Shown piece after piece: positions 1 to 8,077 of a stretch of 40,015 nt of DNA. Numbering within the stretch: position 1 is the stretch's first letter; every line of letters begins with the position of its first letter. Source of the stretch: Clostridia bacterium (lineage in GTDB: Bacteria; Bacillota; Clostridia; Christensenellales; UBA1242); contig JAFQUU010000032.1 in NCBI GenBank assembly GCA_017408305.1, forward strand, positions 1 through 40,015, in the 5' to 3' direction. A model generated the notes under the pieces. It was not told where the DNA came from. It made no database searches and saw nothing but the letters and a program-made list of their open reading frames with translations. The position numbers and the translations under genes are program-made.

Positions 1-1854
1 CAGCAGGAATATGAGGGCTTTGCGTTTGCAGTGAAAAAAATTTTGAAAGATGCTGAGGCCGATCGTGGCCTTAGAAGTAAATTCATTGGCGTTCTTGCCA
101 ACCTTGTGCAAGTGGAAGACAAGTTTGAAACTGCCATTGAAGTTGCACTTGGTGGGGCACTTCAAAACATTGTTACAGAAACTGACCAACAAGCCAAGGA
201 CCTTATTGCATACCTTAAAGCCAATCGTTATGGTAGAGCAACATTTATGCCAGTTAATGTTATGAAACCAAGATTTTTGTCTCAATCAGACAAAAATTTG
301 CTGACGGTGGAGGGCTGTTACGGTATTGCCAGCGACCTTATAAGATTTGATAAAAAGATTGAAAATGTAATAGGCAACCTTCTTGGCAATGTTGTTATTG
401 CAGAAAATCTTGACATTGCAACATCACTTGCAAAGCACTCAAACTTTAGGTTTAGGGTTGTAACGCTTGAGGGTGATGTTGTCAGCACAAGTGGTTCACT
501 TACTGGTGGCAGTAAAAAATCTAATGCTACAAACATTATAAGTAGAGACCGTGAGATTGAAGATCTTGCAAATTTAGTAAAAGAAAACAAAGTTTTGTAC
601 AGTGAGAAAAAGATTTTGCTTGCTAAACAAGAAGCAGAACTTGCTTCGCTTAAAGAAGCACTTTCGGACATTGAAAAACAAATCAATGCTTCCAATCTTT
701 CAGGGGCAGTGAAGCATGCAGAAATTCGTACAGAAATTTCTGCTCTGGAAAACGACTTTGTTCGCTTAAACGCAACCATTACAGATGCTGAAAGGCAAAA
801 AGAAGAACTTTCAAATCGCCTTGCACAAAACAAAAATATAATTTTGGAAGAAGAAGCAAAAATAGAGGCATACTTAAGGTCAAGCGAAAATCAAGAACTT
901 CAAACACGCCTTCAGCAAATCAAAATCATGCAAGATCAGCAAGAAATTGACAAAATCAAATTTCAGGAAATGCTTAGGCAAATTGATGCTGAAAAAGAGG
1001 CTGTTATGGGCCAAATCAATGTTGCAAGCGACAAAAAATACAAGGTGCAGGCAGACATGGAAAAACTGTCTAATGACCTTGACAATATGGCACAAAGGAT
1101 TTTGGAGGAATACAGCCTAACATACGAAACTTGCCAGCAGTTTAGAAATCCTGACTTTGAATTTGAAGGCTGTATGACTGAAATTTATAGGGTTAAGAAA
1201 GATATTTCAAAACTTGGGCATGTTAATGTTAATGCCATTGAGGACAGTAAGGCTGTATATCAAAGGTATGAAGAACTGTCAACTCAACTTAATGACCTTG
1301 AACAATCAAAAGCAGACACTTTGCAGGCGATAAGTGAACTTGCTAAGGAAATGAGTGTTAGGTTTGAAGAAAAATTTAATCAAATCAATTCAAACTTCCA
1401 AACAACATTTCGCGAACTTTTTGGAGGTGGCAATGCACATCTAGAATTAGTTGGCAGTGATAATATTTTGGAAGCAGGTGTTGACATTGTGGCAGAGCCA
1501 CCTGGCAAAAAACTACAAAACATCAACCTTTTAAGTGGTGGCGAAAAAGCCCTAACAGCAATTGCAATTTTGTTTGCAATACTAAAACTTAGGCCAATGC
1601 CGTTCTGCTTACTAGATGAAATTGAGGCCGCCCTTGATGAAGCGAATGTAGAGCGTTTTGCAAGGTACCTCCACAGATTTTCAGACACTACGCAGTTTAT
1701 CGTGGTAACCCACCGTAAACCAACAATGGAACTTGCTGACAGCCTGTATGGCGTAACTATGCAAGAAAAAGGCGTTTCAAGAATTGTATCAGTAAAACTT
1801 AGCGAAGCATATCAAAATGCCAAAGAAGGAGGCGAAGAAATTGGGGCTGTTTAA
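1..1854 (+). CDS. smc: Chromosome segregation ATPase SMC, C-terminal part (cut by window start)
   Basis: The frame is open from base 1, so the N-terminal head with the Walker A motif and the first coiled-coil arm lie outside the window. The first ~180 visible residues match the SMC hinge (conserved stretches VEDKFETAIEVALGG and GSLTGGSKK). About 280 residues of Glu/Lys/Gln-rich coiled coil follow, then the C-terminal head with the ABC signature LSGGEK and Walker B LLDEIEAALDE. SMC forms a ring with ScpA and ScpB, both encoded at the other end of this window, and organises the chromosome for segregation. The stop overlaps the start of ftsY, a common Bacillota arrangement. Family identity is certain; only the 5' truncation limits the description. 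Confidence 0.97.
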   Translation, partial: QQEYEGFAFAVKKILKDAEADRGLRSKFIGVLANLVQVEDKFETAIEVALGGALQNIVTETDQQAKDLIAYLKANRYGRATFMPVNVMKPRFLSQSDKNLLTVEGCYGIASDLIRFDKKIENVIGNLLGNVVIAENLDIATSLAKHSNFRFRVVTLEGDVVSTSGSLTGGSKKSNATNIISRDREIEDLANLVKENKVLYSEKKILLAKQEAELASLKEALSDIEKQINASNLSGAVKHAEIRTEISALENDFVRLNATITDAERQKEELSNRLAQNKNIILEEEAKIEAYLRSSENQELQTRLQQIKIMQDQQEIDKIKFQEMLRQIDAEKEAVMGQINVASDKKYKVQADMEKLSNDLDNMAQRILEEYSLTYETCQQFRNPDFEFEGCMTEIYRVKKDISKLGHVNVNAIEDSKAVYQRYEELSTQLNDLEQSKADTLQAISELAKEMSVRFEEKFNQINSNFQTTFRELFGGGNAHLELVGSDNILEAGVDIVAEPPGKKLQNINLLSGGEKALTAIAILFAILKLRPMPFCLLDEIEAALDEANVERFARYLHRFSDTTQFIVVTHRKPTMELADSLYGVTMQEKGVSRIVSVKLSEAYQNAKEGGEEIGAV

Positions 1855-2734
1855 AAAAATTAAAGAAGCACTTGCAAAAACAAGAGATTCTTTTAGAAGA
1901 AAAATGGATGCACTTTTTAGTAAGGGCGAAATCAATGATGAATTTTATGAAGACCTAGAAGATATCCTTATTTCAAGTGATGTTGGCGTAAAAACCAGCA
2001 TGGAAATTTCAAACGAACTTTTTCAAAGGGTCCATAAAGAAAAGGTAAGAACTGCCGAAAACGCAAAAAACCTTTTAAAAACAATCATCGCTGAAACCTT
2101 AGAAGCCGAGACCCTCAAAATTGAATACCCAGCCATTATTACTGTTATTGGCGTGAACGGCGTTGGCAAAACAACCTCTGTTGGCAAACTTACAAACTTA
2201 TTTAAGTCAGAAGGTAAGTCAGTAACGCTTGTTGCAGGCGATACATTTAGGGCAGCAGCCTCTGCACAACTTGATGAATGGGCAAATCGTAATAAAGTCA
2301 AAATCATCAAACATCAAGAGGGGGCAGATGCAGCAGCAGTGGTGTATGATGCTATGGCAAGTGCAAAAGCAAAAAGGCCAGATGTTTTGATTGTTGACAC
2401 TGCAGGGCGTCTGCACACAAAAACAAACCTTATGGAAGAACTTGGAAAGATTGGAAGAGTTATTGACCGTGAAAATTATGGGGCAAATCGCTATACATTA
2501 ATCGCCCTTGATGCAACAACAGGACAGAATGCACTTTCTCAAATCAAAACATTTGATGAGTTTGTAAAAATTGATGGCATAATCCTAACCAAACTTGATG
2601 GCACAGCCAAGGGTGGTGTGGTGCTTTCAATTGCAAGAGAATACAAAAAACCGATTGTCTTTATTGGTACAGGCGAAAAACTTGAGGACATGGAATTCTT
2701 TAATCCAAAAGATTTTGCCGATAACTTGTTATAA
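1841..2734 (+). CDS. ftsY: Signal recognition particle receptor FtsY (TTG start)
   Basis: GTPase receptor that docks SRP-ribosome complexes at the membrane. The NG domain is complete: GVNGVGKTT P-loop near residue 105, DTAGRLHTKTNL, and TKLDGTAKGG near the C-terminus. The acidic A domain of E. coli FtsY is absent, as in Bacillus. An ATG at 1817 is in frame, but a perfect AAGGAGG at 1826-1832 lies 8 bases before TTG 1841. Starting there gives MGLFKKIKEALAKTRD, the usual FtsY N-terminus, so I prefer TTG 1841 (297 residues). The gene overlaps smc by 14 bases, so translation is probably coupled. An intrinsic terminator follows. ffh and ylxM are not next to it. Confidence 0.96.
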   Translation: MGLFKKIKEALAKTRDSFRRKMDALFSKGEINDEFYEDLEDILISSDVGVKTSMEISNELFQRVHKEKVRTAENAKNLLKTIIAETLEAETLKIEYPAIITVIGVNGVGKTTSVGKLTNLFKSEGKSVTLVAGDTFRAAASAQLDEWANRNKVKIIKHQEGADAAAVVYDAMASAKAKRPDVLIVDTAGRLHTKTNLMEELGKIGRVIDRENYGANRYTLIALDATTGQNALSQIKTFDEFVKIDGIILTKLDGTAKGGVVLSIAREYKKPIVFIGTGEKLEDMEFFNPKDFADNLL

Positions 2735-2737
2735 AAC

Positions 2738-2763
2738 AAAACACCGTTTGGGGTGTTTTTTTA
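2738..2763 (+). terminator. Intrinsic terminator of smc-ftsY
   Basis: Stem AACACC/GGTGTT (2740-2745 with 2752-2757) followed by a run of seven T. It lies just after the ftsY stop. Confidence 0.85.
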
Positions 2764-2787
2764 TTAATTATTGTCAATATTATGTGC

Positions 2788-2831
2788 AATTTGTACAAAT
2801 ATCGCCAAAAATCCTTGGAATTTGTACAAAT
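2788..2831. promoter_or_regulatory. Twin palindromic operator candidate
   Basis: The 13-base string AATTTGTACAAAT occurs twice, at 2788-2800 and 2819-2831. The core ATTTGTACAAAT is a perfect 12-bp palindrome. The copies are 31 bp apart, about three helical turns, so they face the same side of the DNA. The second copy fills the start of the -35/-10 spacer of the promoter for the Spo0A-C-like gene, where a bound protein would block RNA polymerase. The repressor is unknown; autoregulation by the downstream protein is possible but not shown. Confidence 0.7.
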
Positions 2832-2843
2832 GTAGTGTATAAT
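2815..2843 (+). promoter_or_regulatory. Sigma-A promoter of the Spo0A-C-like gene
   Basis: TTGGAA at 2815-2820, a 17-bp spacer, and a consensus TATAAT at 2838-2843. The start codon is 28 bases after the -10 box. Confidence 0.8.
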
Positions 2844-2871
2844 GCCAATGTCTAACAAAAGGAGAGCATTT

Positions 2872-3237
2872 ATGACATACAATAAAGACAAAGTAAAAAT
2901 CCAAACATCAAACATTTTGCTTCAAATTGGCATTCCTGGCAATGTGGCAGGCTCTAAGTATCTACTTAGGGCAGTTGAGATTGCCATAAACAACCCCATT
3001 GCCGTTATGTCTGTAACAAAAAACATTTATCCTATTATTGCTATGGAGTATAATACAAAGGCAACAAATATTGAACGTTCTATTCGCCATGCAATTGAAA
3101 TTTCTTGGAACAAGAACAAAATTGTTGGGCTAAACCAACTTTTTGGCATTGAAATTTACTCAAAAAAGGAAAAACCCACAAACAGTGAGTTTATTGCTCT
3201 TCTTGCAGAGCGTATCCCGTTTTTAATAACAAAATAA
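2872..3237 (+). CDS. Orphan Spo0A C-terminal DNA-binding domain protein
   Basis: The 121-residue product matches the DNA-binding effector domain of sporulation regulator Spo0A almost end to end. Diagnostic stretches are LLQIGIPGNVAGSKYL, the recognition-helix region ERSIRHAIEISW, LFGIEIYSKKEKPTNSEF and a final IALLAERIP. The phospho-receiver domain normally found in Spo0A is absent, and the gene has its own promoter and AAGGAG-type ribosome site (2857-2864), so it is not a broken 3' end. I chose ATG 2872 because it has that site; ATG 2842 has none and overlaps the -10 box. It should bind DNA without phosphorelay control. Whether the organism sporulates cannot be told from this window. Confidence 0.85.
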   Translation: MTYNKDKVKIQTSNILLQIGIPGNVAGSKYLLRAVEIAINNPIAVMSVTKNIYPIIAMEYNTKATNIERSIRHAIEISWNKNKIVGLNQLFGIEIYSKKEKPTNSEFIALLAERIPFLITK

Positions 3238-3239
3238 TT

Positions 3240-3265
3240 GTGGTGCTTGACAAGCCACTTTTTTT
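3240..3265 (+). terminator. Intrinsic terminator of the Spo0A-C-like gene
   Basis: GTGG (3240-3243) pairs with CCAC (3255-3258), and CTT with AAG inside, followed by a run of T from 3259. The apex of the hairpin is the -35 box of the rpsO promoter. Confidence 0.65.
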
Positions 3266-3275
3266 ATGCTAAACT
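3247..3275 (+). promoter_or_regulatory. rpsO promoter, nested in the preceding terminator
   Basis: Consensus TTGACA at 3247-3252, 17-bp spacer, TAAACT at 3270-3275 preceded by an extended TGC. Confidence 0.75.
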
Positions 3276-3455
3276 GCGTGCAGGGCTTTTTGCAAGGGTG
3301 CCAAGAGAATTCCCTTGGTGTAGGGCTTTAGAAGGGAGTTTTGTTCAACCTTAAAAGTTTTTGCACCTTGTGTAATGTGGGCAAGGAAAACCAATCCCAA
3401 TTGCACTTTTCGGGCATCGTTGTTTCAAGCGACTTTATTTAAAAGGGGAAGGAAA
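3276..3455 (+). promoter_or_regulatory. Structured rpsO leader, possible S15 autoregulatory site
   Basis: About 175 bases separate the predicted start site from the rpsO ATG. The leader contains CCAAG/CTTGG (3301-3305 with 3314-3318), a competing AAGGG/CCCTT pairing over the same bases, and a CCTTG/CAAGG hairpin near 3367-3387. S15 is known to repress its own mRNA through leader folds that differ between bacterial groups. The length and mutually exclusive pairings fit such an element, but I could not match it to a named S15 leader class. Confidence 0.45.
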
Positions 3456-3710
3456 ATGAGAGAAAAAAGCGAAATTATCAGCGAATTCAAAATCAATGAA
3501 AAAGACACTGGCTCAACACAAGTGCAGATTGCTATCTTGACTGAAAGAATTAGACACCTTACTGAACACCTTAAAGTGAACAAGAAAGACAATCACTCAC
3601 GCCGTGGACTTTTGAAGATGGTTGGTCATCGCAAAAATCTTTTGAACTATCTTAAGAAAAAAGATTTGGATGCTTATAAAGACCTTAAAGCCAAACTTCA
3701 AATCAGATAG
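3456..3710 (+). CDS. rpsO: 30S ribosomal protein S15
   Basis: An 84-residue S15, close to the usual 88-89. The four-helix protein binds 16S rRNA helices 20-22 early in small-subunit assembly. Conserved stretches are [32 protein letters not shown] and [11 protein letters not shown]. An upstream in-frame start at 3375 would add 27 residues unlike any S15; ATG 3456 has GGGGAAGGAAA directly before it and gives the family N-terminus. pnp, its usual downstream neighbour, is absent. A terminator follows. Confidence 0.97.
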   Translation: MREKSEIISEFKINEKDTGSTQVQIAILTERIRHLTEHLKVNKKDNHSRRGLLKMVGHRKNLLNYLKKKDLDAYKDLKAKLQIR

Positions 3711-3745
3711 GCTTGCCAGCGACAAAGGCTTCGCTAAATAAAAGT

Positions 3746-3776
3746 GCTACTTCAAAATTGGAAGTAGCCTTTTTTT
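3746..3776. terminator. Terminator between rpsO and murG (convergent)
   Basis: Perfect 8-bp stem GCTACTTC/GAAGTAGC (3746-3753 with 3761-3768) followed by CTTTTTTTA on the plus strand. On the minus strand the T run is weaker, but it can also end murG transcripts. Confidence 0.85.
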
Positions 3777-4830
3777 ATTTTTGTTTTGCATAGTCAAGAA
3801 TATATTTTGTAATAAGGTTGTTTGCTTCAACGCCATTAAAGGTTTTCATATTAGAAATGTAGAAAAACTTGTTTTTTTCAAGTCTTGAAACTTTTTGAGA
3901 AAAATTTTCAAACGATAAATCTTTTTCTTCCAAAACTTCTGCATAGCCGTTGGTTTTAAAGACTTTTGCGTTTTCAATTTGGTCGCCCCTTGAAGCCTCT
4001 TTTGAAAGAGGAATTAAAAGCATTGGTTTTTGCATTGCCAAAAGTTCAAAAATACTGTTTGCCCCAGCCCTGCAAATCACAACATCACTTAATGCAAAAA
4101 AGTCATAAATATTCTCAGCAAATTCAATTTGGCAGTAGTTGGGAAGACTTTTTTCTTTTGCGTTGCCACGTCCAACAAAATGGATTATGTTGTAAGAGTC
4201 CATCTTGTCAAGATTGTCAAACACAAATTTGTTGATGTTTTTTGAGCCTAAACTGCCACCAAAAAACAAAATCGTTGGTTTTGAAGTTTGAAATCTGCAA
4301 AATTTTTCTGCCACTTCTTTGTTTGCAGAAAACACTTCTTGGCGTATTGGGCTTCCAGAATATATACATTTGTCAGATATGCAAGTTTCCCTAAAACTTG
4401 TAAACATTACTTTTGCATATCTATGTATAATTTTGTTTGCAAGGCCCATTGAATAGTCGCTTTCATGGGCAAGGATTGGTATTTTTAATTTCTTTCCTGC
4501 CATTGCTACTGGAAGCGAAACATATCCACCTTTTGCAAAGATTACGTTAGGTGCAATATCTTTTAGCACCTTTTTTGCAAATGCCACTGCCTTTAAAAGT
4601 TTGTAAGGCACCAAAATGTTTTTAGGCGTTAGTTTTCTTATAAGTTTTACGGCAGGAATTTCCACAAAAGTGATGTCCTTATCCTTGGAAACAAGTCTTT
4701 GCTCCATACTGTCCTTTTCGCCAAGATAAAAGATTTTAAAGTGTTTTTTCAGGTAGGGAATAAGTGCAAGGTTTGGCACTATGTGCCCACCAGTGCCACC
4801 TCCTGTCATAACAAGTTTTAATTTTTCCAT
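3775..4830 (-). CDS. murG: MurG, UDP-GlcNAc:lipid I GlcNAc transferase
   Basis: Catalyses the last cytoplasmic step of peptidoglycan precursor synthesis, adding GlcNAc to lipid I to make lipid II at the inner membrane face. GT28 features: glycine-rich TGGGTGGH near residue 10, HESDYSMGLANK, FGGSLGS in the second Rossmann half, and the UDP-GlcNAc site RAGANSIFELLAMQKPMLLIP. Length 351 is typical. An upstream ATG at 4872 adds 14 residues unlike the family, so I start at ATG 4830. No ribosome site precedes it; a perfect TATAAT ends six bases before the ATG, suggesting a leaderless mRNA. It is separated from the mur/fts cluster where it usually sits. Confidence 0.95.
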   Translation of the reverse strand: MEKLKLVMTGGGTGGHIVPNLALIPYLKKHFKIFYLGEKDSMEQRLVSKDKDITFVEIPAVKLIRKLTPKNILVPYKLLKAVAFAKKVLKDIAPNVIFAKGGYVSLPVAMAGKKLKIPILAHESDYSMGLANKIIHRYAKVMFTSFRETCISDKCIYSGSPIRQEVFSANKEVAEKFCRFQTSKPTILFFGGSLGSKNINKFVFDNLDKMDSYNIIHFVGRGNAKEKSLPNYCQIEFAENIYDFFALSDVVICRAGANSIFELLAMQKPMLLIPLSKEASRGDQIENAKVFKTNGYAEVLEEKDLSFENFSQKVSRLEKNKFFYISNMKTFNGVEANNLITKYILDYAKQK

Positions 4831-4836
4831 ACTAAT

Positions 4837-4865
4837 ATTATATACATAAACACTCGAAATATGTT
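4837..4865 (-). promoter_or_regulatory. murG promoter, predicted leaderless start
   Basis: Minus-strand TATAAT at 4842-4837, then six bases, then ATG at 4830. The matching -35 position (4865-4860) is weak (AACATA), so the start site rests on the -10 box alone. Confidence 0.55.
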
Positions 4866-4902
4866 TTGGCATATTGGCTCAATCTCTTTCATAAGATGAA
4901 GT

Positions 4903-5643
4903 ATGAAAATTTTTTCCTTTAGAATCAAAAAAACAAACAAAAGAAAAACTTTTTTAACAAATGCCATCATTTTTTCAATGCTTTTTGTTGTACTTGCGTT
5001 TTCTTATGCGGGTGGCACTCTTCAGGTTTTCAATAGAACTCAAGGAGAAGAAGCAATTTATTTTGGCGACAGAAACTCAAACAAAGTGTCGCTTATGGTT
5101 AATGTTTATTGGGGTGATGAGTTTATACAGCCAATGCTTGACATTTTTGAAGAAAAAAACTGCACGACAACTTTTTTTGTTGGTGGAGTGTGGGCAAGTA
5201 AGAACTCTGAAATGCTAAACAAAATTATTGAATATGGGCATGAAATTGGCAATCATGGCTATTATCATAAAGACCAAAACAAAATTTCAGAGGAAGAAAA
5301 CTATAAAGAGATTTCACAAACTCATCAAATTGTAAAAAGCCTTGCTGGCGTAGAGATGACACTTTTTGCCCCACCAAGTGGTGCATATAACAATACAACT
5401 CTTACAGTTGCCACAAGTCTTGGATACAAAACTATTATGTGGACGCTTGACACTATTGATTGGCGAGACCAAGACAAAAACCTTATTTTGTCGCGTGCCA
5501 CCAAAAACGCTAAGGGTGGAGACCTTATCCTTATGCACCCAACAGCAGAAACTTTAGAGGCACTGCCGGATATTATCGATACTTTAAAAGCCAAAGGTCT
5601 TGAAATTGCACCAGTTACAGAAACACTTGGTATTAGTTTATAA
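4903..5643 (+). CDS. YlxY-like polysaccharide deacetylase family protein, membrane-anchored
   Basis: NodB-fold protein of 246 residues with a basic N-terminus and one membrane helix or uncleaved signal (about residues 19-37), placing the catalytic domain outside. The metal-binding HGYYH motif is at residues 118-122 (GHEIGNHGYYHK), and APPSGAYNN and GGDLILMHP match later NodB motifs. The usual first motif TFDDG is replaced by NVYWGDE (67-73), as in the sporulation-related YlxY/PdaB-like branch, so the first catalytic Asp is not conserved. Its substrate is likely peptidoglycan amino sugars, by family only. It is divergent from murG across 72 bp. No clear ribosome site precedes ATG 4903. Confidence 0.82.
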   Translation: MKIFSFRIKKTNKRKTFLTNAIIFSMLFVVLAFSYAGGTLQVFNRTQGEEAIYFGDRNSNKVSLMVNVYWGDEFIQPMLDIFEEKNCTTTFFVGGVWASKNSEMLNKIIEYGHEIGNHGYYHKDQNKISEEENYKEISQTHQIVKSLAGVEMTLFAPPSGAYNNTTLTVATSLGYKTIMWTLDTIDWRDQDKNLILSRATKNAKGGDLILMHPTAETLEALPDIIDTLKAKGLEIAPVTETLGISL

Positions 5644-5672
5644 TTGACAAACGCCTTTTTGTGTGGTAAGAT
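5644..5672 (+). promoter_or_regulatory. Promoter of desulfurase-thiI operon
   Basis: TTGACA at 5644-5649, immediately after the preceding stop codon, 17-bp spacer, TAAGAT at 5667-5672. The predicted start is near 5679, giving about a 12-base leader to ATG 5691. Confidence 0.75.
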
Positions 5673-5690
5673 TTTGGCATGAGGGAACAA

Positions 5691-6827
5691 ATGATATTTT
5701 TAGATAACGCAAGCACCACATCACTTTGCAAAAGTGGCGTGGAAAATCTTTTGAAATACAGTCAAGAACTGTTTTACAACCCAAGTGCAAGTTATTCAGT
5801 GGGTTTTGAAAATTACAAGCAAATTCAGGGTGTTAAGGCTCTTCTTGCCAAAAAACTTGGCGTGGAGTTTAAAAACAATATTATTTTTACTGGCAGTGCA
5901 ACAGAAGCAACCAATCTTGCCATTTTTGGCAGTTACAGAAAAAACTGGAAAAAAGCAGTTTTTTCAGCAGGGGAGCATCCATCAGTATATAACTGTTCCC
6001 TTGAACTTGAGGCAAGAGGGGTGAAGGTTGAATTTGTTGACCTTGACCAAAGTGGTGCAGTGGACCTTGAAAAATTATCTAAGGCACTTGATGAAGATGT
6101 TGCGTTTTTGTCAATCATGCAAGTCAGCAACGAAACTGGTGCAATAAACAACCTTGAAAAGATTTTTGCCCTAAAACAGCAAAAATGTAAGAACGCAATA
6201 TTCCATGTGGACGGCGTGCAGGCATTTGGAAAACTTAATGTTGATTTAACAAAATTCAATCCAGATTTTTACACAATCAGTGCACACAAATTTCATGGCC
6301 CTAAAGGCCTTGGTGCTCTTTATGCAAAAAATCCACAGAAACTAAAACCGGTAACGCTTGGTGGAGGACAGGAGTATAACCTTCGCTCTGGCACAGAAAA
6401 TTTGCCAGCGATAATGGCTCTTTATGGGGCACTTAACGAACTAAAAGAAACAGACTTTGCAAGGGTAACAAAAATAAATCAAGCCTTTAAGGAAGAACTT
6501 AAGAAAAACTTAGAGCCTAAGATATCCCTTAAGATTATGGAAGGTGAAAATTTTTCGCCGTATGTAATGAGTCTTAGTTTTAAAGGGATTAAAGGGGAAG
6601 TTCTTCAAAATCTTTGCGATAGTCAAGGGCTTTTAATCAGCACTGGCAGTGCCTGTTCTTCTAAAAAAAGTGGCAATAGGATTTTGGAAAATATTGGCCA
6701 TACTCAAGAAGAGATTGTTGGTAGCATAAGGGTAAGTTTTTCAAGAGAAACAACACTTGAAGAGGCACTTGAAGGTGCCAATATCTTGGCAAACTGCACA
6801 AACACACTTTGGAGGAACACAAGATGA
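5691..6827 (+). CDS. Cysteine desulfurase (NifS/IscS class, NifZ-like)
   Basis: PLP enzyme that takes sulfur from cysteine as a protein persulfide and releases alanine. The 378-residue product has NEASTT-type LDNASTT at the N-terminus, HVDGVQAFGK, the PLP lysine in SAHK (K200) and the persulfide cysteine in STGSACSS (C322). ATG 5679 is also in frame, but GAGGGA before ATG 5691 and the family N-terminus MIFLDNASTT favour 5691. The stop overlaps the thiI start (ATGA), as in the Bacillus nifZ-thiI pair, where the dedicated desulfurase feeds sulfur straight to ThiI. The role in tRNA thiolation is inferred from that pairing. Confidence 0.93.
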   Translation: MIFLDNASTTSLCKSGVENLLKYSQELFYNPSASYSVGFENYKQIQGVKALLAKKLGVEFKNNIIFTGSATEATNLAIFGSYRKNWKKAVFSAGEHPSVYNCSLELEARGVKVEFVDLDQSGAVDLEKLSKALDEDVAFLSIMQVSNETGAINNLEKIFALKQQKCKNAIFHVDGVQAFGKLNVDLTKFNPDFYTISAHKFHGPKGLGALYAKNPQKLKPVTLGGGQEYNLRSGTENLPAIMALYGALNELKETDFARVTKINQAFKEELKKNLEPKISLKIMEGENFSPYVMSLSFKGIKGEVLQNLCDSQGLLISTGSACSSKKSGNRILENIGHTQEEIVGSIRVSFSRETTLEEALEGANILANCTNTLWRNTR

Positions 6828-8017
6828 AAAATGTAATTCTTCTTCGCTATGGCGAGATACATTTAAAGGGTAAAAACAGAGGTTTTTTTGAAAACGCACT
6901 TTTCCAAAACCTAAAAAACAGCCTTGAGGGGATAAACTGCAAAATTTCAAGGATTGCAGGCAGATATTTGGTTTCAGAATTTGAAGAAAAGGATATAAAA
7001 CTTATCACAGAAAAATGCCAAAAGGTGTTTGGGTTTGTGTCGTTAAGCCATGCTATGGAAGTTGAAACAAGTGAAGAAAATATTGTTTTGGCAGTTAAAA
7101 CTTTGATGGGCGAAGTTGAAAAAAATAGTGCTAAAGAAGTTATAACTTTCAAGGCAAAAACCAAGCGTGCTGATAAATCTTTCCCCGTAAAGAGTGATGA
7201 TTTTTCTGCATTTTTGGGCGAAGTAGTGCTAGACAATTTCAAGATTTTTAAGGTTAAACTTTCAGACTACGATATTGAACTTAATGTTGACATTCGCGAA
7301 AACGGCAAAACCTATGTTTTTTGCGACAAGGTTAATTGCCTTGGTGGCATGCCGGTTGGCACAGCAGGCAAGGGGCTTTTGATGCTTTCAGGTGGCATTG
7401 ACAGCCCAGTGGCTGGCTATATGATGGCAAAGCGTGGCCTAAAACTTTTTGCAATGCATTTTCACAGTTTTCCATACACCAGTTTGCAGGCTCGTGAAAA
7501 AGTGCTTTCTCTTGCAGAAATCTTAACTGATTACACCGGTGGAGACCTAACAGTCTTTATGGTGCCATTTACAAAAGTGCAAGAGGCAATCCACCAAAAA
7601 TGCGATAGTGCGTATATGATAAACATAATGCGTAGAATTATGTTTAGGATTGCTGAACGCGTTGCAGAGAAAAACAATATTCAAACAATTGTTACTGGGG
7701 AAAATTTAGGACAAGTTGCAAGCCAAACCATAGAAAGTTTGACAAATACAAACAGTGTGATGGATGTTATTCCTGTTATGAGGCCACTTATCGCTTTTGA
7801 CAAACTTGATATAATAAAAATTTCCAAAGAAATTGGCACATTTGAAACTTCAATTTTGCCATACGAAGATTGTTGCACTGTTTTCTTACCAGACAATCCA
7901 ATCATTAAACCAAGTATAAAAAACAGCCAAAAACAAGAAAAATTCTTGGATATTGAGAATTTAATTCAAGAAGCAATTGAAAACATAGAAATCGTAAAAA
8001 TAAAACCAAAAAAATAA
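6824..8017 (+). CDS. thiI: tRNA 4-thiouridine synthase ThiI
   Basis: Makes 4-thiouridine at position 8 of tRNAs and may supply sulfur for thiamin. An N-terminal ferredoxin-like/THUMP region (about residues 1-165) is followed by the PP-loop adenylation motif LSGGIDSPVAGYMMAKRG, then TGENLGQVASQT and DCCTVFLP. At 397 residues it lacks the C-terminal rhodanese domain of E. coli ThiI, which is normal for Bacillota and fits direct sulfur transfer from the upstream desulfurase. ATG 6824 follows GGAGGAAC and overlaps the desulfurase stop. An upstream in-frame start at 6809 has no ribosome site. Confidence 0.96.
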   Translation: MKNVILLRYGEIHLKGKNRGFFENALFQNLKNSLEGINCKISRIAGRYLVSEFEEKDIKLITEKCQKVFGFVSLSHAMEVETSEENIVLAVKTLMGEVEKNSAKEVITFKAKTKRADKSFPVKSDDFSAFLGEVVLDNFKIFKVKLSDYDIELNVDIRENGKTYVFCDKVNCLGGMPVGTAGKGLLMLSGGIDSPVAGYMMAKRGLKLFAMHFHSFPYTSLQAREKVLSLAEILTDYTGGDLTVFMVPFTKVQEAIHQKCDSAYMINIMRRIMFRIAERVAEKNNIQTIVTGENLGQVASQTIESLTNTNSVMDVIPVMRPLIAFDKLDIIKISKEIGTFETSILPYEDCCTVFLPDNPIIKPSIKNSQKQEKFLDIENLIQEAIENIEIVKIKPKK

Positions 8018-8077
8018 AAATAATTACAAATAAATAAAAAATATTTATTTTTTTTATTTTTTGGTAAAAATATTTTA

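Noticed and set aside
1817..1840. ATG 1817 as the ftsY start
   Set aside because: No ribosome site upstream, while AAGGAGG stands at the right distance before TTG 1841 and the product then matches the family N-terminus.
5679..5690. Leaderless start at ATG 5679 for the cysteine desulfurase
   Set aside because: The promoter would allow it, but ATG 5691 has a ribosome site and gives the conserved N-terminus of the family.
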